DNA from: Prunus persica
Lineage: Eukaryota; Streptophyta; Magnoliopsida; Rosales; Rosaceae
Reading direction: 5' to 3'
DNA: 64,000 nucleotides
NCBI RefSeq assembly: GCF_000346465.2
Contig: NC_034010.1
Coordinates: forward strand, 18,072,919 to 18,136,918
How positions within the stretch are numbered: position 1 is the first letter of the stretch; the number at the start of each line of letters is the position of its first letter. This document shows positions 56,562 to 64,000 of this stretch, one piece after another. The notes below the pieces were generated by a model. That model ran no database searches, had not been told where the DNA came from, and saw only the letters and a list, made by a program, of their open reading frames with translations. A program made the translations under genes and the position numbers.

Positions 56562-59500
56562 TCATTCAATCCATATATCTTCACACCCATCTCGAATATT
56601 TTGACCGCCTAACTCACCTACCAGTTCATCAAATGTGTCAACATTTGGCATCCCTCTAGTAAATGGCTCACACTCAATTATCACATCACCTAATACTTCA
56701 TCACCAATAACATCATTATATTCTCTACTAGGCATTGATAACACTACCGACCAACCACGATGCATCGGGTCGTCAACAAAAAATATTTGTTTGACTTGAG
56801 AAGCCAAAACAAATTGGTCATTCCTATGTCCAATTTTACTCAAATCTACAAGGGTAAATCCAAGTTCGTCGACTACAAGACCAGAACTATCTATCCAATC
56901 ACACCTAAAGACTGGGATTGTAAACTTTTGGTAGTCAAGGTCCCAAATTTCTTGAATGACACCATAGAAACCCATATTTGAGAGAATTGGGTTTTTATCC
57001 TTGGCACTAGCAACTTGCATGGTATGTGCAAGTAAATAAACTCCACTATTTTGAGTTGTCCGCACATCATCTTGTGCCTTGATATTGAATTTAATACCTT
57101 TAATAAGATAGCTCCTATATAATGGCACTGACATGTTTGGACCAGCTGCTAGCCACCTTAAATTTTCTGATACGCCATGATTGTCTTCCTCAACTTCACT
57201 TTGAACCTGCAAATTAATCATATCTTAATTCATCCTAACATATAAATAAGAAGAAAATTAAAAGAGAAATACGTTATTCAACAACATATACCTTGAAGCG
57301 TAGCCATTGAATGAAAGTGCTATTGTGCTTATCCTGCAGCCACTTTGTTCTCTTTCTAAATTTTGGATAAGCAGTCTTGATGTGGATCATATGTTGCCTA
57401 CATGACACGAAAAATTCAAGCATTACGGTCCCAAATATATAAGATAAACATAAGAAATAATTTTAAATGGAAACTTAAAGAATAAAACTCATACGTACTC
57501 GATATAAGGTAGGACTTCCTCCGTATTCTCCAAGACATATAGATGTGCTTGATTCAACAGGTCCTGATCAACTACGCTCACTGTGCAACCTGATAATGGC
57601 TTTGAAACTCCCATCTTTTGGCTTGAAGGCACTCCAACTGTACTAACATCAGATAAATGCTGAGTACAAAACTCTACCGCTTCTTCAGCTATATACCGCT
57701 CAGCAATGCAACCTTCGGGACGAGTACGATTCTGAACATACCCCTTCAGCACTTTCATATATCTTTCAAACGGATACATCCACCTAAAATATACTGGCCC
57801 ACATAGACGAACTTCTCTGACAAGATGTACTACTAGATGAACCATGATATCAAAGAATGAAGGGGGAAAGTACTTCTCAAGCAAACACAGAGTAACTACT
57901 ACATCTTCTTCCAACTTATCTAGCTTGGAAACATCAACAGTCTTTGCACATATAGCATTGAAGAAGAAGCACAAACGAGTTATTGCATACCTTGCAGGCT
58001 TCTCCAAAACAGAACGAATTGCCACAGGGAGCAATTGTTGCATTAAGGTATGACAATCATGTGATTTAAGGCCAAGAAGTCTTGAATCTTGTACAGATAC
58101 AAGATTTTTAATATTTGAAGAATAACCTTCAGGGACCTTCATACCATAGAAAGAATTGCAAACCTCTCTCTTCTCTGCTCTTGACAAATTCCAAGGCCCA
58201 GGAGGCAAACGAGTACGTCTTTCTCCATACTCGGGTTGCAAATCAGTTTTGACCCCCATGTTCAATAAATCTAATCGAGCAGCAATCCCATCTTTATTTT
58301 TTCCAGGGATCTCCAGCAATGTACCAATGATACTATCGCAAACATTCTTCTCAATGTGCATAACATCTAGGGCATGCCTCACAGGAAGGTATTTCCAATA
58401 CTCGAGATCAAAGAATATTGATTTCTTCTTCCAACAAACTCTGTCACCATTTTCAACCATATGCAGCACTTCTTCTCCGGTTAATGGCTCTGGAGGTATG
58501 CCATATTCAGGTTTCCCATTAAAAGCTGCACGTTGCCTCCTATATGGATGATTGATTGGTAACCATTTTCTATGCCCAATGTAACAAATTTTGTGGCCAT
58601 TTTTCAACCTGTGACTAGGTGTATCATCGCCGCATATTGGACAAGCTTTATATCCTTTAACAACACAACCAGATAAGTTTCCATAGGCGGGGAAATCATT
58701 AATTGTCCACATTAATGCAGCTCTGAGTGTAAAGTATTCTCCATTATGTGCATCATACACTCCTCTAATCCCAACCCACAAGGATTTTAAATCATCAATC
58801 AAAGGCTCCAAGTAGACGTCTATATCATTTCCGGGTTGTTTAGGACCGGAAATCAATAAGGTTAACATCATGAACTTTCGTTTCATGCACAGCCATGGAG
58901 GGAGATTATATGTAACTAAGATAACCGGCCAACAACTATATCTGCTACTTAGAGAACTGTGGGGATTGAATCCATCAGATGAAAGAGCCAATCTCAAGTT
59001 TCTCGGCTCATTACCAAACTCAGGCCATTTATCATCAAGAAGTTTCCAAGACGGGGAATCCGCCGGATGAGACATCTGACCGTCAATTGATTTTCTAGCA
59101 ACATGCCACCAAGTCAAACTCTTAGCTGTCTCATGTGATTGAAACATCCTTTTAAACCTTGGAATTGGGGGAAAATACCACACCACCTTCGCTGGCACAC
59201 CCTCTTTCAAGATTGCATCTTTGCCTTCCTTCCACCTTGAGATACCACAAGTAGGACAATTAGTTGAATCCTCATACTCCTTCCTATACAAGATGCAATC
59301 ATTGGGGCATGCGTGCATTTTCTCATAACTCAGCCCCAATGCACACAAAGTCTTTTTAGCCTCATACATGGAGGTTGGTATTGTATTTCCTTCTGGAAGC
59401 AAATCACCTTGAAGTATCAATAATTCTGTAAAACAGACATCACTCATCCCATGTTTTGCCTTCAAATTATACAACTTCACTAATGCCGATAACTTCGTGT

Positions 59501-59912
59501 ACTTTCTACAACCAGGGTACACTGGTTGATCTCCATCCCCAATCACATTGGCAAACTCATACGGATCCGAACCAAAATCACCAAAATCATTATCATCCAT
59601 ATCAATTTCTTCAGACACAAAACTGTACCTACTATGGCCATCATCTTCTTCAACATTTCTGCTAGCATTAGTAGTTGCTTCCCAAGGTTCTCCGTGAAAT
59701 GTCCAATTCTTATAGCTTTGGTCAATTCCATTAAAGTATAAGTGATCCCTTATAATTCCAACCCCAAACAACTTCAAATTAACACATTTAACACATGGAC
59801 AACGGATATGTGTTGTAGTTAGAAGATTTTCTACAGCAAAGTTCAAAAATGCTTCCACCCCAAACTCATATGCCTTCGATCTTCTATCCGAGTGCATCCA
59901 TGACTTATCCAT
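56562..59912 (-). CDS. CACTA TNP2-type transposase, near-complete
   Basis: The main exon starts at ATG 59912 (MDKSWMHSDR; three codons of frame before it lack an ATG) and ends at a GT donor at 57494. Domains by residue: transposon-associated zinc-binding region 1-75 (IRCPCVKC); Transposase_21 about 135-560 with CPTC, LSSDGFNPH, WTINDFPAY and HALDVMHIEKNVCD as the acidic catalytic-type motifs; DUF4218 about 615-740 with KSHDCHTLMQQLLPVA and YFRWMYPFERYMK. Exon 2 (57397-57292, KTAYPKFRKRTKWLQ) and exon 3 (57206-56562, DUF4216-like, FRCDWID) complete it. Exons 2 and 3 join in frame, but exon 1 to exon 2 is one base out with canonical sites, so a splice variant or an indel must be assumed. It would cut at the CACTA ends. 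Confidence 0.85.
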
Positions 59913-60960
59913 CTCCGACACTATAACCTATTATCTATAATAAAGTGAAAATACAGGCAATGACCATCACTATAGCAGATTATACAATGATCTAATCGCA
60001 AGTAATAAACAACAGAGACGACGGGTTTTAATCAAAAACAGACGTATTTGGCATATATAGACGACAGATTTTCAACAGACGTCGTCTATTATAAGTAATA
60101 CAAACGACGGTTTATGAAAAAACCGTTGTGTATAAGTAATACAACGACGGTAGTTTAAAAACACCGTCGTGTAATCGTCGTCGTAAGCCTTAAAATTCGT
60201 CGTGTCTCAGTTTATTTTCAAGAACACAAAACCCATTAAGAACACAACATATATATGAAACCAAGCAAGAAACCAACATATACATGAAACCAAGCATGAA
60301 AACAATAAATCCATTCCCAATTCAACATAACATAGGGTGATTAAAAGATACGACAAAATTAAATCCATTCCCAATTCAACATAACAGATAATGTAATCCA
60401 TGAACCCATTAAACAGAAAATCCATGAACCCATACCTATAAGCACATTATTAACAAATCGCAAAGCATACACATAAAACCCTTTAACAAAACAACCTAAT
60501 ATAACTCGAATCGTTACTAGAATCATCACTCGAATCCCCATCTTCATTATCAGTTTCTTCCTTCGTAGGTACTATTTGCTCCCCATCATTTTCTCCATAG
60601 CGGAAAATGACAAGATCAAATAAAGGTGTACTTTTGCTGGAAATCATTTGGAAGTTGGTGATGTGTCTTTTTGTGTTGATTTCCAGCAAAAGTACACCTT
60701 TATTTGATCTTGTCATGAACCCATTAAACAGAAAATCCATGAACCCATACCTATAAGCACATTATTAACAGATCGCAAAGCATATACCTAAAACCCTTTA
60801 ACAAAACAACCTAATATCATTCAATGAATTTACAAGGGGAAGATAGGGTTTGTACTTACAGGTTGGACGAGCTCACAGATTCGACGAGCCTGGAGAGTGC
60901 AACTTTTAATTAGAGCAGAAGTGAGAGAGCGAAATGTTATGTCGCGTGAAATCTGAAATT
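59913..60960 (-). other. TNP2 upstream region with leader and rearranged DNA
   Basis: 60000-60190 carries ACGACG motifs. A small acidic frame near 60480-60600 (TDNEDGDSSDDSS) is not matched elsewhere. At 60860 the minus strand reads AACCTGTAAGTAC, a likely donor ending a 5' leader exon that starts near 60960. Confidence 0.4.
60399..60817. repeat. 104-bp direct repeat flanking a perfect 39-bp hairpin
   Basis: 60399-60502 and 60714-60817 are near-identical direct copies starting CATGAACCCATTAAAC. Between them 60608-60646 and 60677-60715 are perfect 39-base inverted repeats with a 30-base loop. One arm touches the start of the second direct copy. Confidence 0.92.
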
Positions 60961-61029
60961 TTAGGTTTCAGGGATCAAAGTATAAGACTAAGAGCCAAAT
61001 CTAAAAAAATTTAGGTCGCGCGAAAATTT

Positions 61030-62190
61030 TTAGAGCGCGCGCGTTATAAAACGTCGAAAGAAAAACCAAGGCGAAAGTTCTACAAGTACCGACGTAAATT
61101 TAATATTCCACGACGGAAACTTCATTTTTCGGATTAAGAACGTAAGGCCGTTCATTTTTCGGATTAATTTTAAATTTATTTTGAATTTTTTATATAACGA
61201 CGACTGAAAAACCACGTCGGTGTTAAGAAATTAAAGACGTTGTAAATTATATAAACCGACTTACATATTAAAATAACGTCGTTTAAAGCGTAAACCATGT
61301 CGTATGTTTTACTGTACGACGTAAAATATGTATTCCACGACCCAACCACCGTCGTTAAAAATTAATACACTAAACCCATAAAATTAAATTATACAATTTA
61401 AAAAATTAAGTTTATAAAAGGTTTTATGGTTTTAAAGCCTAACATATAACATAGACTACCCAAAAATTATACTTTAAAAATAAACCCCAATAAATAACAA
61501 CACTAATCTCTAAACCCTAGACTCTAAACCCTAAACCATTAAACTAGAAGTGATTTTATGACTCATCAAAACAATTTTGTTTTGGATGGTCATTTTAAAT
61601 TTTTGTTATTCAAAATGAATTTTTTCAAGGTTTATGTGGAAGAAAATATATCAATGACTTCATAGGAGTTGACTTTTCAATTTTCTGATTTATTTTATAT
61701 TTATTTTGAATATTTTGATATAAAAATAATAAAATATTCTTACCATACAACAAACCACGTCGGTGTTAAATAAATTGTAGACGTTGTAAATTGTAATAGA
61801 CTACTAAGTCGTTAAAATGACGTCGTTAAAATGAGAAACCATGGCGGCTATTTAACTATACGACGTAAAATATATATTTTACGACTTAACCGCAGTCGTT
61901 ACATAAACGTCGTCGATTATACCCTGAACCCTTAAGAAATTGAAGATATTGTAAACCATTAACGACTCAATTGTTCAAAGAACGTCGTCTAACTATTTTT
62001 TTACGTCGTATTTGTTTAAAACACGCAACAACAAAATACGACGGTTATTGACTTTATTAGGTCGTTGGAAAAGTATTACACGTCGGTTAAGCAATTTGTA
62101 TGTTTGTTTTTTTTTTAATTTAAGAAAACCTCAACAAATTTTTACATTACATATTATAGAGAAAATTGGTACATTATACATAAATATCAA
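61030..62190. repeat. CACTA-2 intergenic motif DNA
   Basis: ACGACG/CGTCGT motifs at 61050-61370 and 61750-62100. A motif-free island at 61380-61720 contains several AAACCCT units like plant telomere repeats. No gene. Confidence 0.7.
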
Positions 62191-62194
62191 GTGT

Positions 62195-64000
62195 TCAATA
62201 ATTGCCCTGTTTAATAATTTGGAAAACAAACTCTGCCCATTCATTCCGGACTTCATCAATGGCTTCTTGGGGGTATGAAGCTTCCTGGTTTCCCTTGGCA
62301 TACTGCATAAACAATGACTATTAGGGTTTATAAATAAAAAGAAATTCAATCACAGACGACGATATTTTTCATAACCGACGTAGTATATCCATTCAACGAC
62401 GTTAATTTTACACGACCGTCGTTGATAATACAAAAAACGACGTGAAATGTATGAAGGTAATTTCTTCTTACCTTATTCTCAAACCCCAAGGAAGGATCCA
62501 TGATGATGTCCCTCATGAAGCGCATTACATAATACCCGCATTCGACATTGCTGGGTTGCTTTGGTGTGCCTGAGAGAGTTTTCCAAATTACATTTTTACG
62601 TCCTGCTCGGGCTATGTGGGTATTATATATTTTTAAAGCACTGTTCACGATGTTTTTGGCCTCTTCATCGACCACACGATTTCCTGGCAGAGGATCCAGA
62701 AAATAGACGGTTTCTCTCTTTGCTCTTACAATCAGCAAAATCCAATGACGGCTGCACAAAATTAATATAAAAACGACGGTTATTTACAAAAACGACGTAT
62801 TATAGTATTTCACACGACGAAGTAAAGTAGCTAACGACGACATTATATATTTATCACGACGATAAATAAATACCGACGTGGTTAGTAGTTTCAAACGACT
62901 AAATAAAATAAAACACCGACGTGGTTAGTTTATAAGCTGTCATTTATTGAAAATCATAAAAACAAAATCCTAAGGAGACTAACCCTGGATTGTAAGGCAT
63001 CATGAAAATCTGTTCACCGTCTGTCTTCTGAAGTCGAGCTGCTACGAGTCGTGATCTTTCAGTTATTGTGCCAGAGTTGGCACTAACTGTAGCAGGGTCG
63101 ATAAAGCCAACCATACTGCACATATTGGCTTTTTTCAAAACATCGTGTAAGTACCTAAACAAATAAAATAATATAAACAAGTCAGCACACAAAACACGAC
63201 GGTTATGTATAAAAAAACGACGTATTATAATATTTCACACGACGTACTGAAATAGATGAGGACGTTATAATATATTTATCACGACGGTTGTTAGTTAAGA
63301 CGACGTGGTTAGTTAGTTAAGACGACGCAATATATAAACCAACGAGTTATTATTTTAGAAGTACAAACCTCATATATACAGCCAATACAGTAGCTCCAAT
63401 TTCTTCCATGCCTGCAAATTGTGTAATATCTTCAGGCAGGAGGAAGGTATCGCGCTCACCACCAAACACCTCCTTATCAATTGTAAATTGGACTGTCTTA
63501 TCCTCAGGCAGGAGTGTCGTTTCCACAAAACGACAAAGGGTTTTTAAAGAAGATGGCGCCTCCATTTTTGAATAAGCACCAACTTCAATAACCTGTTTAA
63601 AGAAATAAAAAAAATGACGTGGTAATTCAATAAAGACGACGGTTTAAGTAATAAAACGTCGTCTTAAAAGTATTTAAACGACGGTGAAAAAACTGTCGTG
63701 GTAATTCAATAAAGACGACGATTTTATGAATAAAGCGTCGTCTGAAACCATTTAAACGACGGTGCAAAAACCGTCGTTTAAATATTTTATTACGTCTTAA
63801 AAAAATTCCGCCGTCTAAGTTTTAAACAAACGACGGATTAAATAAAAATATCGACGTCTGAAATTTTGAAAAACAAATAAAAAAGGCAAAGTTATGTGAA
63901 CATACCTTGTCGTCATGCTTTTCTTCATCTTCTTTCTCCTTTTCTTCTTCCTTCTCTTCATCTCTTTTTTCTTCTTCCTTCTCTTCATCTGGCTGATGTT
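62195..64000 (-). CDS. Transposase_24-like/Ulp1 (C48) gene of CACTA-2, C-terminal part
   Basis: Exons 63906-64000 and beyond, 63592-63369, 63154-62984, 62751-62472 and 62302-62195, with GT-AG sites that keep the frame throughout. The last three exons make a Ulp1-type protease: LHDVLKKANMCSMVGF, IFMMPYNPG, RHWILLIV (catalytic His), YFLDPLPG (Asp) and NVECGYYVMRFM (Cys), then a tail DEVRNEWAEFVFQII. Ulp1 enzymes cleave SUMO or related modifiers; in CACTA elements their role is unknown. The N-terminus lies beyond the window and is seen in CACTA-1. All visible catalytic residues are present. Confidence 0.88.

Larger units (their letters stand above)
55202..64000 (-). mobile_element. CACTA-2: larger copy, right end beyond the window
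   Basis: Begins CACTACTACAAAAAAG. Coding on the minus strand: part of a Transposase_24-like/Ulp1 gene (from beyond 64000 to 62195) then TNP2 (59912-56562). The left arm matches CACTA-1 almost base for base. By comparison with CACTA-1 about 4.9 kb remain beyond 64000, for a total near 13.7 kb. It holds the 5,860 bp missing from CACTA-1. Confidence 0.93.

Noticed and set aside
61500..61545. Interstitial telomere repeat from a chromosome fusion
   Set aside because: Only a few imperfect AAACCCT units inside a transposon; far too short and degenerate.

Overview
This is plant nuclear DNA, dominated by nested transposable elements in an AT-rich background. Plant-specific families (DUF247 proteins, CACTA TNP2 transposases, Ty1/copia primed by tRNA-iMet, Ac-type hAT) indicate an angiosperm. 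The LTR and CACTA sequence style reminds me of woody Rosaceae, but that is an impression and not a proof. There is one 100-N assembly gap (17640-17739). The only host gene that looks intact is a DUF247 (UPF0481) gene at 38033-39520 on the minus strand. A decayed paralogue lies at 12727-13959 and a third fragment at 35744-35970.

Layout. 1-8200: duplicated promoter-like DNA, a 60-bp tandem array split by a hAT element, a large LTR-like tract with a ~94-bp minisatellite, a gypsy integrase remnant, and a copia 5' LTR/gag remnant that carries a second hAT with a perfect 8-bp target-site duplication (TSD). 8600-14000: a host-type segment (block A) ending in the DUF247 pseudogene. 14760-17096: a short copia element with two LTRs and gag but almost no pol. 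17309-33677: an old CACTA element of one family, hit by a solo LTR (20442-22016), a truncated copia and a second-family CACTA (25385-33251). 33680-37747: copia, LINE and DUF247 fragments and a second solo LTR. 38033-54870: the DUF247 gene followed by a large imperfect inverted duplication (centre near 50820). Its left arm is split by MITEs and a gag-less copia (42231-47429), which itself holds an ATATCG-rich MULE-like element. 55202-64000: a larger copy of the second CACTA, running off the window.

The most interesting part is the CACTA pair. Both copies share CACTACTAC ends and noncoding DNA packed with ACGACG/CGTCGT motifs, including the introns. They encode a spliced gene joining a Transposase_24-like N-terminus to a Ulp1-type cysteine protease. 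Copy 2 also keeps a nearly complete TNP2 transposase. Copy 1 is a deletion derivative: 5,860 bp are missing at a TTCCT microhomology, removing TNP2 and the Ulp1 catalytic cysteine. Copy 1 also carries a rearranged 5' piece of the host gene for proteasome lid subunit RPN6 (31757-32200), placed upstream of and in the same direction as its own gene.

Functionally the window is mostly a record of transposition. The plausible active products are the DUF247 membrane protein and, perhaps, the CACTA-2 proteins. The repeated DUF247-linked blocks (A plus, B minus, C plus) show the locus has been copied and inverted at least twice.
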